The translations under genes were made by a program, and so were the position numbers. Below are positions 1-7,877 of a DNA stretch of 64,000 nt, piece by piece. Every line of letters begins with the position of its first letter. Positions within the stretch are counted from its first letter, which is position 1. Origin of the DNA: Flavobacteriaceae bacterium (GTDB lineage Bacteria > Bacteroidota > Bacteroidia > Flavobacteriales > Flavobacteriaceae); NCBI GenBank assembly GCA_016649715.1, contig JAENXC010000006.1, forward strand, positions 62,001-126,000, written 5' to 3'. The notes beneath the pieces were generated by a model. The model worked only from the letters and a program-made list of their open reading frames with translations. It was not told the origin of the DNA and made no database searches.

Positions 1-825
1 TCTTTCCGAAGCGACAACAATAACCTCATCATCTTGATAAAAATATACAGGGCGAATTCCCGCTGGGTCGCGCAGCACGAAGGAATCGCCATGGCCTAAA
101 AGTCCCGCCATTGCATAACCGCCATCCCAATCAGCGGCAGATTTCCGAAGGATTTTTGCAACATTTAGATGTTCGGCAATGTAGGGCGAAGCTTCTTGTT
201 TGTTCAATCCTTTTGCTTTCGCCTTTTTGTAAAGTTTGCGAACAGCATCATCTAAAAAGTGACCTATTTTTTCCATCACCGTTACGGTATCAGCCTTCTC
301 TTTAGGATGCATTCCGAGCTTTATAAGATTGTCAAAAAGCTCATTAGTATTGGTCAAATTGAAATTTCCGGCGATAATTAAATTTCGGTGCATCCAATTG
401 TTTTGACGAAGGAAAGGGTGGACGTTTTCAACGCTGTTTATTCCGAAGGTGCCGTAACGCACATGTCCGAGATACAATTCGCCTAAATAGGGAATGTTCT
501 TTTTTTGTGCGGCAACATCGTCTTTGTATTCTGGGTGTTGCGAAAATTCTAGATTTATTCGTTCGTTTATTTGTGCAAAAATATCCTGAATGGGTTGTGC
601 ATCATTGGAACGAACACGGCTTATATAACGTTCTCCTGGATTAACATCTAATTTAATACTGGCGAAACCTGCACCGTCCTGTCCACGATTGTGCTGTTTT
701 TCCATCATCAAATACATTTTGTTTACACCGTAAAAAGCTGTTCCGTATTTTTCCTTGTAATATTCCAAGGGTTTCAACAGTCTTACCAGTGCAATTCCAC
801 ATTCGTGTTTTAAGGCGTCGCTCAT
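1..825 (-). CDS. purF: Amidophosphoribosyltransferase, N-terminal part (cut by window edge)
   Basis: Catalyses the first committed step of purine synthesis: glutamine plus PRPP gives 5-phosphoribosylamine. Only the first 275 codons lie in the window; the C-terminal phosphoribosyltransferase domain is beyond the left edge. The start is the ATG at 823-825. The N-terminus reads MSDALKHECG, so Cys9 is the class-II glutamine amidotransferase nucleophile, exposed after removal of a short propeptide. QHNRGQDGAG (about 44-53) and GHVRYGTFG (about 116-124) are typical glutamine-site motifs, and the visible part ends after RDPAGIRPV. It lies 29 bp downstream of the sugar kinase on the same strand, so the two are probably co-transcribed. 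The spacer is a palindrome-like repeat. Confidence 0.95.
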   Translation of the reverse strand, partial: MSDALKHECGIALVRLLKPLEYYKEKYGTAFYGVNKMYLMMEKQHNRGQDGAGFASIKLDVNPGERYISRVRSNDAQPIQDIFAQINERINLEFSQHPEYKDDVAAQKKNIPYLGELYLGHVRYGTFGINSVENVHPFLRQNNWMHRNLIIAGNFNLTNTNELFDNLIKLGMHPKEKADTVTVMEKIGHFLDDAVRKLYKKAKAKGLNKQEASPYIAEHLNVAKILRKSAADWDGGYAMAGLLGHGDSFVLRDPAGIRPVYFYQDDEVIVVASER

Positions 826-831
826 ATTTTC

Positions 832-856
832 AATTCTGAATTCAGAATTCTGAATT
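832..856. repeat. Palindromic repeat between sugar kinase and purF
   Basis: Positions 832-849 form a perfect 18-bp palindrome (AATTCTGAATTCAGAATT), and its half unit TTCTGAATT is repeated once more up to 856, touching the sugar-kinase stop codon. It fills nearly all of the spacer before the purF start codon, where a ribosome-binding site would be expected. It may be a member of a dispersed intergenic repeat family; a regulatory role is only possible, not shown. Confidence 0.6.
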
Positions 857-1778
857 AGGTTAATTTAATGTCAAATTGTGTCAGGCTTTTAAATTGCCGT
901 ATGCGTTGGTACACTTCCTTATTTGTAAGTTTAAGCAATCTTTCCACCCCAAATTTTTCTACACAGAACGAAGCAAGTGCGGAGCCGTTGATAACAGCAT
1001 TCTTCATGTTTTCGTAACTGTAGTCGCCGGTCCTTGCCAAATAGCCGGTAAATCCACCTGCAAACGTATCACCAGCTCCGGTTGGGTCAAAAACTTCCCG
1101 CAAGGGCATGGCTGGAGCAAAGAACACATCGTCATCACTAAAAAGCAATGCGCCGTGTTCGCCTTTTTTTATTACAATATATTTTGGACCCATTTCCATA
1201 ATTTTATGGGCTGCTTTTACGAGTGAATATTCGCCGGATAGCTGCCTTGCTTCTTCGTCGTTTATTGCTATTACATCTACTTTCCCGATAACTTGCATCA
1301 GGTCATTCAAAGCGTTGTCCATCCAGAAATTCATGGTGTCCAAAACAATCAATTTTGGTGAATCCATCTGCTCAATTACTCCCAATTGGACAATCGGATG
1401 AAGGTTTCCTAACATAACTACTTCAGCATCGCGATAGTTTTCGGGAACTTGAGGATTGAAATCTGCAAGTACGTTCAAATCGGTTATCAAAGTGTCGCGT
1501 GTATTCATATCATTGTGATATTTCCCACTCCAAAAGAAGGTTTTTCCTTTTTCAACAACTTCAATGCCCGAAATGTCCATTCCTTTTTCCTCCAACATTT
1601 TCAGATTTTTTTTCGGAAAATCGCCACCCACTATCGAAACAATGGCGCCCTCCACTTTAAATTGTGAAGCTGCCAAACCTATGTAGGTTGCGGCGCCGCC
1701 AAGAATTTTATCGGTTTTCCCGAAAGGGGTTTCAATAGCGTCGAAGGCAACGGTGCCAACTATTACGAGTTTGCTCAT
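855..1778 (-). CDS. PfkB-family carbohydrate/nucleoside kinase
   Basis: ATP-dependent kinase of the ribokinase/PfkB fold, 307 residues, the usual length. The N-terminal sugar-binding motif is GGAATYIGLAA (27-37). The C-terminal PfkB signature DPTGAGDTFAGGF (231-243) supplies the anion hole and the catalytic base Asp237. The substrate cannot be told from sequence. The position just upstream of purF on the same strand suggests a nucleoside, ribose or other purine-linked sugar, but this is inference. The protein has no signal peptide and should be cytosolic. A -7-like promoter box lies 23 bp upstream of the ATG. Confidence 0.9.
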   Translation of the reverse strand: MSKLVIVGTVAFDAIETPFGKTDKILGGAATYIGLAASQFKVEGAIVSIVGGDFPKKNLKMLEEKGMDISGIEVVEKGKTFFWSGKYHNDMNTRDTLITDLNVLADFNPQVPENYRDAEVVMLGNLHPIVQLGVIEQMDSPKLIVLDTMNFWMDNALNDLMQVIGKVDVIAINDEEARQLSGEYSLVKAAHKIMEMGPKYIVIKKGEHGALLFSDDDVFFAPAMPLREVFDPTGAGDTFAGGFTGYLARTGDYSYENMKNAVINGSALASFCVEKFGVERLLKLTNKEVYQRIRQFKSLTQFDIKLT

Positions 1779-1800
1779 AAATGGTTTTTGAAATGAGGTG

Positions 1801-1808
1801 CAAATTTA
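1801..1808 (-). promoter_or_regulatory. Putative -7 box for sugar kinase-purF
   Basis: Read on the minus strand this is TAAATTTG, matching the Bacteroidota TAnnTTTG box, with a TTG at 1825-1827 (spacing 16) as a possible -33 element. It lies 23 bp before the kinase ATG. Confidence 0.45.
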
Positions 1809-1870
1809 ATCAAATTAATGATAACAAAAGGTGGTTTTAATGGCTTTGAAACTCTGAAATTAATCAGTAT

Positions 1871-2506
1871 TCATTTCCTGCCAAAGTCTGCGGGAATTTC
1901 GCCCCAAGCTTTGGTTTCCCACTTTGCGATTTTCGTTTCATATTTGTTTGTTTTAAGCCAGTTTTCAGCTCGTTCAACCAATTCAAACAGCGTTTTGTTT
2001 TTGGCAGATTGCTTTAGCTTAGTGTTGCATTTTTTCTTTCTTACCCAACCCATTGCAATTCTTGAATCACTGTAAATAATACGGTCGCTATTTTTATTTT
2101 TTAGGAAAGCCAAGCCGTGGACAAGTGCCAAAAACTCTCCTATATTGTTGGTTCCCTCTTGAAAAGGGCCTTGATGAAAAAGTTGTTTGTGCGTTTGCGT
2201 ATCCACGCCACGGTATTCCATTTTTCCGGGATTGCCACTAGAAGCAGCATCTACAGCGATGGAATAAAGATTGGGCTCGCCAATTTTTTGAAGTTGATCC
2301 TTTGAAAGAGTCTTTTTTACAGTCTTTCCTTTATAATCTTCATATTCTTTATTGTAAGCTTTTTTTGCTTCGTCAAAAGTTTCAAAACTTTTGTATTGTG
2401 CACCTGTAATGCCATGAATGGAGCGTTTGCATTCTTCCCAACTGTCAAAAATTCCAGCGAGATTCCCGAACCAAACTACGTAGAATTTTTGTTTCTTCTT
2501 CGCCAT
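1871..2506 (-). CDS. rnhA: Ribonuclease HI with N-terminal viroplasmin-like domain
   Basis: Degrades the RNA strand of RNA-DNA hybrids. I chose the ATG at 2504-2506 (MAKKKQKFYVVW, 211 aa) because the viroplasmin/RNHL domain normally begins there; an in-frame ATG at 2533 would add nine unrelated residues. Residues about 6-50 form the hybrid-binding viroplasmin domain (FYVVWFGNLAGIFDSW). From about residue 80 comes the RNase H fold with the four metal ligands D86 (AVDAASSGNPG), E124 (NNIGEF), D147 (YSDSRIA) and D207 (ADFGR). The domain order is common in Bacteroidota and Firmicutes. It is on the same strand as purN upstream, separated by an inverted repeat. Confidence 0.93.
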   Translation of the reverse strand: MAKKKQKFYVVWFGNLAGIFDSWEECKRSIHGITGAQYKSFETFDEAKKAYNKEYEDYKGKTVKKTLSKDQLQKIGEPNLYSIAVDAASSGNPGKMEYRGVDTQTHKQLFHQGPFQEGTNNIGEFLALVHGLAFLKNKNSDRIIYSDSRIAMGWVRKKKCNTKLKQSAKNKTLFELVERAENWLKTNKYETKIAKWETKAWGEIPADFGRK

Positions 2507-2528
2507 AATCACTACTGAAAAAGCATTA

Positions 2529-2595
2529 CCCAACCCTAAAGGGTGCGCTTTTTCAAATTAACAATTTAGACAATTTTTCTCCCTTTAGGGCTGGG
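2529..2595. repeat. Inverted repeat (CCCTAAAGGG family) overlapping the purN end
   Basis: The left arm CCCAACCCTAAAGGG (2529-2543) and right arm CCCTTTAGGGCTGGG (2581-2595) are reverse complements at 14 of 15 positions. The right arm encodes the last residues of purN (Pro-Gln-Pro) and its stop codon. The 37-bp A/T-rich loop is non-coding. A related element sits at 42459-42480. It may act as a transcript-end hairpin. Confidence 0.6.
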
Positions 2596-3178
2596 GAAGA
2601 AAATTGTCGGGATGTTTCAAAATTTCTTCAATCACCTTTGGAAACCATTTGTATTCCAAAATATGTATCTTTTCAGCAATCGTTTCGGGTGTTTCTTTTT
2701 TTGAAAGCTTCACCTTTTTCTGTGAAATAATTTCGCCTTCATCATATTTTTCGTTTACAAAGTGGATGGATATTCCCGTTTCTGCCTCATTGTTTTTCAC
2801 AACAGCCTCGTGCACAAAACTGCCGTACATTCCTTTTCCACCATATTTGGGAAGCAGTGCAGGATGAATATTTATCACTTTATTTGGAAATTCCTTTAAA
2901 ATAATTTCAGGAAATTTCAGTAAAAAACCTGCCAATACGATAAGGTGTGGCTTGGTTTGTTTTAAAGTTTTTAAAATGCCTTCTTCCGAAAACAATTCGT
3001 CTTTAGTAAAAGGAAATGCAGCAACACCAAGCTTTTCAGCCTGTTCCAAAACTTTGGCATCCATCTTGTTTGAGAGGACGAGAACGACCTCGGCAAATTG
3101 GGTTCGTTGAAAGTATTTAATAATGTTCTCGGCATTGGTGCCACTTCCCGATGCAAAAATTACAATCCGCTTCTTCAT
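2585..3178 (-). CDS. purN: Phosphoribosylglycinamide formyltransferase
   Basis: Transfers a formyl group from 10-formyl-THF to GAR, the third step of purine synthesis. I use the ATG at 3176-3178 (MKKRIVIFASGSGTN, 197 aa), which starts right at the first beta strand; an ATG four codons upstream (3190) is also open. The phosphate-binding loop is GSGTN (11-15). The catalytic trio is visible as N103 and H105 in NIHPALLP and D146 in EKYDEGEI. The C-terminal PQP and stop codon come from a short inverted repeat, so the natural tail may have been altered without harm. A -7 box and a possible -33 TTG lie upstream at 3228-3261. Confidence 0.95.
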   Translation of the reverse strand: MKKRIVIFASGSGTNAENIIKYFQRTQFAEVVLVLSNKMDAKVLEQAEKLGVAAFPFTKDELFSEEGILKTLKQTKPHLIVLAGFLLKFPEIILKEFPNKVINIHPALLPKYGGKGMYGSFVHEAVVKNNEAETGISIHFVNEKYDEGEIISQKKVKLSKKETPETIAEKIHILEYKWFPKVIEEILKHPDNFLPQP

Positions 3179-3227
3179 TCCCGTTTCCAAAAGTTTTTCT
3201 CGAAGTAAATATTAACAAATAAAACAA

Positions 3228-3261
3228 CAAAAGTAAGGCAATAGGGTTTTACTTCGCCCAA
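3228..3261 (-). promoter_or_regulatory. Putative promoter for purN
   Basis: On the minus strand a TACTTTTG box (3228-3235) is preceded by a TTG at 3259-3261 with 23 bp spacing, fitting the Bacteroidota sigma-70 pattern TTG-N17-23-TAnnTTTG. The 3191-3492 gap between purN and acpP otherwise holds only this promoter, the acpP promoter and A/T-rich sequence. Confidence 0.5.
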
Positions 3262-3452
3262 AATTGTTTAAATTGGTTTAATCTTTCTAAGCTGTTATAA
3301 ATTTTGGAAAGCTTGAATGCGCAAAGAAAATAAAGGGTTCAAAACAAAATTTTTAACGATGTGCATTTCTCCATTTCTGCTACAATGTGAAAAACAATAG
3401 AGTATCAAATCCACATTTTCAACATTAAATGGTGTTTTCAATTAAAATATTT

Positions 3453-3460
3453 TATTTTTG
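3453..3460 (+). promoter_or_regulatory. Putative -7 box for acpP-fabF-rnc
   Basis: TATTTTTG matches TAnnTTTG and lies 32 bp upstream of the acpP ATG. No clear TTG is seen at the expected -33 distance. It sits in the divergent purN/acpP intergenic region. Confidence 0.45.
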
Positions 3461-3492
3461 CCACTTATAATTAAATTTAAAAATCAAGAATT

Positions 3493-3726
3493 ATGTCAGA
3501 CATTGCATCACGAGTAAAAGCGATTATCGTAGACAAATTAGGTGTAGACGAAAACGAAGTTGTAAACGAAGCCAGCTTCACTAACGACTTAGGAGCAGAC
3601 TCCTTGGATACTGTAGAGCTTATAATGGAATTTGAAAAAGAATTTGATATCCAGATTCCAGACGACCAAGCAGAAAACATTGCTACAGTTGGTCAAGCAA
3701 TTTCCTATATAGAAGCTGCAAAATAA
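3493..3726 (+). CDS. acpP: Acyl carrier protein
   Basis: Carries growing acyl chains as thioesters on 4'-phosphopantetheine. It is 77 residues, acidic, with the attachment motif [10 protein letters not shown] and the modified serine at Ser37. Length and sequence are those of ordinary type-II FAS ACPs. fabF follows after 10 bp and rnc after that, the classical acpP-fabF-rnc order. The protein is cytosolic. Confidence 0.98.
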   Translation: MSDIASRVKAIIVDKLGVDENEVVNEASFTNDLGADSLDTVELIMEFEKEFDIQIPDDQAENIATVGQAISYIEAAK

Positions 3727-3736
3727 CAATCCTTCT

Positions 3737-4990
3737 ATGGAATTAAAGCGAGTTGTAGTTACAGGCCTTGGTGCCCTTACCCCTATTGGCAACAATATTC
3801 AAGAATATTGGGATGCACTTATTAGTGGGAAAAGTGGCTGTGCGCCCATAACGTATTTTGACACTGAAAAGTTCAAAACCAAATTCGCTTGCGAATTGAA
3901 GAATTTTAACGCAGAAGACCACTTTGACAGGAAAGAAGCCCGAAAACTGGACCGTTTTTCCCAATACGCCCTTGTATCTTCTGATGAAGCCATTCTCGAT
4001 GCGGGGATAGACTTCATTGATGTTGATAAATTTAGAGTAGGTGTAATTTGGGGCGCCGGAATAGGTGGATTGGAAACTTTTCAGGATGAAATGATGAACT
4101 ATGCAGAAGGGGATGGAACGCCGCGTTTCAACCCCTTCTTCATTCCTAAAATGATTGCGGACATTGCGCCTGCAAATATTTCCATAAAACACGGTTTTAT
4201 GGGTCCAAACTACACAACGGTTTCGGCCTGTGCTTCTTCGGCAAATGCTATGATTGATGCTTTCAATTATATTCGTTTGGGTCAATGCGATATTATAGTT
4301 ACCGGAGGTAGCGAAGCAGCCGTAACAATAGCGGGAATGGGCGGTTTTAATGCCATGCACGCTTTGTCAACCCGTAACGAAAGCCCCGAAACGGCATCGC
4401 GTCCTTTTGATGCGACACGCGACGGTTTTGTTTTGGGAGAAGGTGCCGGCGCGCTGATCCTCGAGGAATATGAGCATGCAAAGAAACGCGGTGCAAAAAT
4501 TTATGCAGAACTTGTGGGTGGCGGCATGAGCAGCGATGCTTACCATATGACAGCCCCACACCCCGATGGAATAGGCGTGGAACGCGTAATGCTAAACTGC
4601 CTGCGCGATGCCAATATGGCCCCAGAAGAAGTGGATACAATAAACACCCACGGAACTGCGACACCACTTGGCGACGTTGCCGAATTGAAAGCTATTGTGA
4701 ATGTTTTTGGCAAACACGCCAAGGACATCAACATCAATTCCACAAAATCCATGACCGGACATCTTTTGGGTGCTGCCGGTGCTATTGAAGCAATTGCCTC
4801 TATTTTGGCAATGAAATATGGGATTGTTCCACCTACCATTAACCATACTACGGTAGATAAAAACATAGACCCTTCCTTAAATCTTACCCTTAACAAAGCT
4901 CAAAAACGCGACATAAAAGTGGCAATGAGCAACACCTTTGGGTTTGGCGGGCACAACGCTTGTGTGCTCTTTAAAAAACTTGATGCCTAA
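3737..4990 (+). CDS. fabF: Beta-ketoacyl-ACP synthase II
   Basis: Condenses malonyl-ACP with acyl-ACP during elongation. At 417 residues it has the family length. The Cys-His-His triad is visible: C165 in TVSACASSAN, H305 in NTHGTATPLGD and H342 in STKSMTGHLLGAAG, with the conserved Lys337. It is directly downstream of acpP (10-bp gap) and 8 bp upstream of rnc, so one transcript is likely. No anomalies are seen. Confidence 0.98.
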   Translation: MELKRVVVTGLGALTPIGNNIQEYWDALISGKSGCAPITYFDTEKFKTKFACELKNFNAEDHFDRKEARKLDRFSQYALVSSDEAILDAGIDFIDVDKFRVGVIWGAGIGGLETFQDEMMNYAEGDGTPRFNPFFIPKMIADIAPANISIKHGFMGPNYTTVSACASSANAMIDAFNYIRLGQCDIIVTGGSEAAVTIAGMGGFNAMHALSTRNESPETASRPFDATRDGFVLGEGAGALILEEYEHAKKRGAKIYAELVGGGMSSDAYHMTAPHPDGIGVERVMLNCLRDANMAPEEVDTINTHGTATPLGDVAELKAIVNVFGKHAKDININSTKSMTGHLLGAAGAIEAIASILAMKYGIVPPTINHTTVDKNIDPSLNLTLNKAQKRDIKVAMSNTFGFGGHNACVLFKKLDA

Positions 4991-4998
4991 AATAATTA

Positions 4999-5742
4999 AT
5001 GGCTTCCATTAAAAACATATTTTCTTCCCGTACAGACAAGAACGGAGAATTTTTTAATTCCCTAAAAAAAATATTGGGGTTCAAGCCCAAAGATATTTCC
5101 ATTTACGAAACTGCCTTTACCCACCGATCCACCAACGAAAAAAATCTCAACGGCCAACCCCAAAACTATGAAAGGCTTGAATTTTTGGGCGATGCAATGC
5201 TTGGTGCCGTGATTGCAGCTCATTTATTCAAAAAAGTGCCCGGCGGCAACGAGGGCTACCTTACCAAAATGCGCAGCAAAGTAGTGAGCCGAGAACATTT
5301 GAACGAACTGGGCCGCGACCTGCAATTGGTGAAATTTTTAAAAACAACGGTCCCCACACAGCAATTCAGTGGAAATATTTACGGAAACGTTTTTGAAGCA
5401 CTCGTTGGTGCCATCTATTTGGATAGAGGCTTTAAATATTGCGAAAAATTCATCCAAAAAAGAGTGATAAAACCGTATGTTGACATCAAAAAACTGGAAG
5501 GAAAAGTAATTAGCTACAAAAGTCTTTTTATTGAATGGTGCCAAAAATATAAAAAACAGTTCAACTTTGAAATTTACGAAGACAACGGCAAAGACGAACT
5601 GAAACACTTTGCAGTACGCTTAAAACTCGGTGATGAAATAATTACAAAAGCCCGCGCAACCTCAAAGAAGAAAGCAGAGGAACGCGCCGCAAAAAGAGCG
5701 TTCTATAAACTTCAGATAAAAATAGATGCGGAACATCCTTGA
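4999..5742 (+). CDS. rnc: Ribonuclease III
   Basis: Cleaves double-stranded RNA, including rRNA precursors. It is 247 residues: an RNase III domain at about 20-155 with signature ERLEFLGDAMLG (58-69; E61 and D65 are active-site positions) and a second motif NVFEALVGAIYLDRG (130-144, E133). The residue aligned with E. coli Asp114 is Asn130 by my reading. A double-stranded RNA-binding domain fills the C-terminal third (about 165-240, with KARATSKKKAEERAAKRA). It is the third gene of the acpP-fabF-rnc cluster. A perfect palindrome about 85 bp downstream may end the transcript. Confidence 0.96.
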   Translation: MASIKNIFSSRTDKNGEFFNSLKKILGFKPKDISIYETAFTHRSTNEKNLNGQPQNYERLEFLGDAMLGAVIAAHLFKKVPGGNEGYLTKMRSKVVSREHLNELGRDLQLVKFLKTTVPTQQFSGNIYGNVFEALVGAIYLDRGFKYCEKFIQKRVIKPYVDIKKLEGKVISYKSLFIEWCQKYKKQFNFEIYEDNGKDELKHFAVRLKLGDEIITKARATSKKKAEERAAKRAFYKLQIKIDAEHP

Positions 5743-5825
5743 TTTTATATTCCTTTTGAAAACTAACGATTTTTCTTGTTTCAAGAAACTGATAAAATTC
5801 CACCCAAATACCTTCATTACTGAGT

Positions 5826-5853
5826 AAAAAGTAATATTGCAATATTACTTTTT
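5826..5853. terminator. Perfect 28-bp palindrome between rnc and the pyk operon
   Basis: The sequence from 5826 to 5853 is its own reverse complement over all 28 bases, with arms AAAAAGTAATATTG and CAATATTACTTTTT. The A run and T run at its ends would give a U-tract on either strand, as in a bidirectional terminator, but the stem is very A/T-rich. A dimeric regulator operator just upstream of the pyk-side promoter is the alternative. Confidence 0.45.
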
Positions 5854-5873
5854 CAATATTCATGTGCTTTCCA

Positions 5874-5904
5874 TTTTGCACGTGGGTTTACTTGCCTACT
5901 TTTG
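5874..5904 (+). promoter_or_regulatory. Putative promoter for IPExxxVDY gene and pyk
   Basis: TTTTG at 5874-5878 and TACTTTTG at 5897-5904 are 18 bp apart, a good match to the Bacteroidota TTG-N19-TAnnTTTG promoter. The start codon at 5946 follows after 41 bp. The 28-bp palindrome lies 20 bp upstream of the -33 element. Confidence 0.6.
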
Positions 5905-5945
5905 TGATAACTCAAATAGGTTAAAAAAAATAGGTATTTAAAAAA

Positions 5946-6437
5946 ATGGCAACCCACAAACTTATTTACGAGGAAGAAATGGAAGAGCCCTTCACGCTTT
6001 TGGCCATTCACAGTAGCGAGGAAGAATATAAGGTGGCGTATTTGATGAACCTTCACCTCAATACACGCTTCAAAAGAAGAAGGGTTGATATCGATTTTTC
6101 CTCGAATGGACTGATGATTTCCTTTCCAATTTTCGATTTTGAGGACGAGCGCAATTACAGCCAATATTATTTGGTTACCAATAAATGCAGAACCATGGAA
6201 GCAAGCCTGCAAAGCTCCGACGGTCTTTTTTCAGAATTAAATCACGATAAGGCCACTGACCATTTTTTGCTTCCCGAATTCAAAAAAGTGGATTATTTTC
6301 TGAAAATTTATTCAGATTTTGAAAACGTGCCCTTAAAATCGTTGATTTCGCAAATAAACAACATTGAACAGATTGTTTCCGCTTACGTGGTGGAAACAGA
6401 TGCAATAAAATCTAAGAACAATTTAATTTTCGATTAA
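5946..6437 (+). CDS. IPExxxVDY family protein
   Basis: Small cytosolic protein (163 aa) of the family named after its IPExxxVDY motif, seen here as LPEFKKVDY at residues 109-117. The family is found in Bacteroidota next to pyruvate kinase; its function is unknown. No signal peptide, membrane segment or catalytic motif is visible. Its TAA stop is immediately followed by the pyk ATG, so translation is probably coupled and expression shared. Confidence 0.85.
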   Translation: MATHKLIYEEEMEEPFTLLAIHSSEEEYKVAYLMNLHLNTRFKRRRVDIDFSSNGLMISFPIFDFEDERNYSQYYLVTNKCRTMEASLQSSDGLFSELNHDKATDHFLLPEFKKVDYFLKIYSDFENVPLKSLISQINNIEQIVSAYVVETDAIKSKNNLIFD

Positions 6438-7868
6438 ATGTCAGATAAAAAAAGAACCAAAATAGTGGCCACCCTCGGCCCTGCAAGTTCCAGCAAAGAA
6501 ATCCTGAAACAGATGATTTTGGAAGGCGTGGATGTTTTTAGGGTAAATTTCTCGCACGCAGATTACGATACCGTTAAAAAAACGATCAAAACCATCCGAA
6601 GCCTTTCCAAAGAACTCGACACGAACGTAGCAATAATGGGCGATCTACAGGGTCCAAAACTTCGTGTGGGAATGATGAAGGAGGAAGTGGTGGTGCAGCC
6701 GGGCGACGAACTTTCATTCTGCACAGGCAAAGAATTTTTAGGCACGAAAACGAAAGTTTACATGAATTATGACAACTTTCCAAAGGATGTAAACCCCGGT
6801 GAACGCGTACTTTTGGACGATGGCAAACTTATGTTTGAAGTGCTGGAAACCAACAGAAAAGATACTGTTAAAGTAATGGTTATCCAAGGTGGGCCGCTGC
6901 GTTCCAAAAAAGGAGTAAACCTTCCGAACACAAAAATTTCACTTCCTGCACTGACTGAAAAAGACAAGGCAGATGCTATTTTTGCAATCGAGCAAAAAGT
7001 AGATTGGATGGCCCTTTCCTTTGTGCGCCATGCGGAAGATTTAAAGGAACTGCAAGCCTTGATTGAAGCCCATTCAGAATATAAAATTCCCATCATTGCG
7101 AAAATAGAAAAACCCGAAGCGGTTGAAAACATCGATAAAATCGTAGCCTATTGCGACGGACTGATGGTTGCCCGTGGCGATTTGGGCGTAGAAGTGCCCG
7201 CCGAGGAAGTGCCGTTGATCCAAAAGGAATTGGTACTCACCGCAAAACGCGCGCGTATTCCCGTAATCATTGCCACCCAAATGATGGAAACGATGATAAC
7301 CTCGCTCACCCCAACCCGTGCCGAAGTAAACGACGTTGCAAACTCCGTGATGGACGGTGCCGATGCCGTAATGCTTTCCGGCGAAACTTCTGTTGGGAAT
7401 TATCCCGTTGCCGTTATCAAAACAATGACAAAAATTCTGAAAAGTGTTGAAAATTCTGAATTGATCCGTGTACCACAGCAACCGCCACAGATCAAGACCA
7501 ATCGTTACGTTACAAAATCCATCTGTTATCACGCCGCGCTTATGGCCAATGAAATTGAAGCGCAAGCCATTTGCACATTGACGAACAGTGGTTACACAGC
7601 CTTTCAAATTTCAGCTTGGCGACCTTCGGCTTTTATCTTGGCGTTTACCAGTAACAAACGTATTCTCGCGCGTTTAAATTTATTATGGGGCGTAAAAGCT
7701 TTTTACTACGACAAATACGTAAGCACCGATGAAACCGTGGACGATATAAACAGGATTGCTTTTGAAAAAGGCTATGTGTATAAAGGCGATTATTTAATCA
7801 ATCTTGCGGCTATGCCTATAGTGGACAAAGGAATGGTGAATACGTTGCGGGTTACGCAGGTTAAATAA
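6438..7868 (+). CDS. pyk: Pyruvate kinase
   Basis: Final ATP-forming step of glycolysis, phosphoenolpyruvate plus ADP to pyruvate. It has 476 residues, normal for the bacterial enzyme. Landmarks are KIVATLGPASSS (8-19), R35 in FRVNFSH, the B-domain (about 75-165), the active-site Lys222 and metal ligand Glu224 in IIAKIEKPEA, Asp248 in MVARGDLGVEVP, and the C-terminal allosteric domain from about 345. It starts directly on the stop of the IPExxxVDY gene. Cytosolic homotetramer by family knowledge. Confidence 0.98.
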   Translation: MSDKKRTKIVATLGPASSSKEILKQMILEGVDVFRVNFSHADYDTVKKTIKTIRSLSKELDTNVAIMGDLQGPKLRVGMMKEEVVVQPGDELSFCTGKEFLGTKTKVYMNYDNFPKDVNPGERVLLDDGKLMFEVLETNRKDTVKVMVIQGGPLRSKKGVNLPNTKISLPALTEKDKADAIFAIEQKVDWMALSFVRHAEDLKELQALIEAHSEYKIPIIAKIEKPEAVENIDKIVAYCDGLMVARGDLGVEVPAEEVPLIQKELVLTAKRARIPVIIATQMMETMITSLTPTRAEVNDVANSVMDGADAVMLSGETSVGNYPVAVIKTMTKILKSVENSELIRVPQQPPQIKTNRYVTKSICYHAALMANEIEAQAICTLTNSGYTAFQISAWRPSAFILAFTSNKRILARLNLLWGVKAFYYDKYVSTDETVDDINRIAFEKGYVYKGDYLINLAAMPIVDKGMVNTLRVTQVK

Positions 7869-7877
7869 TAACGACTT

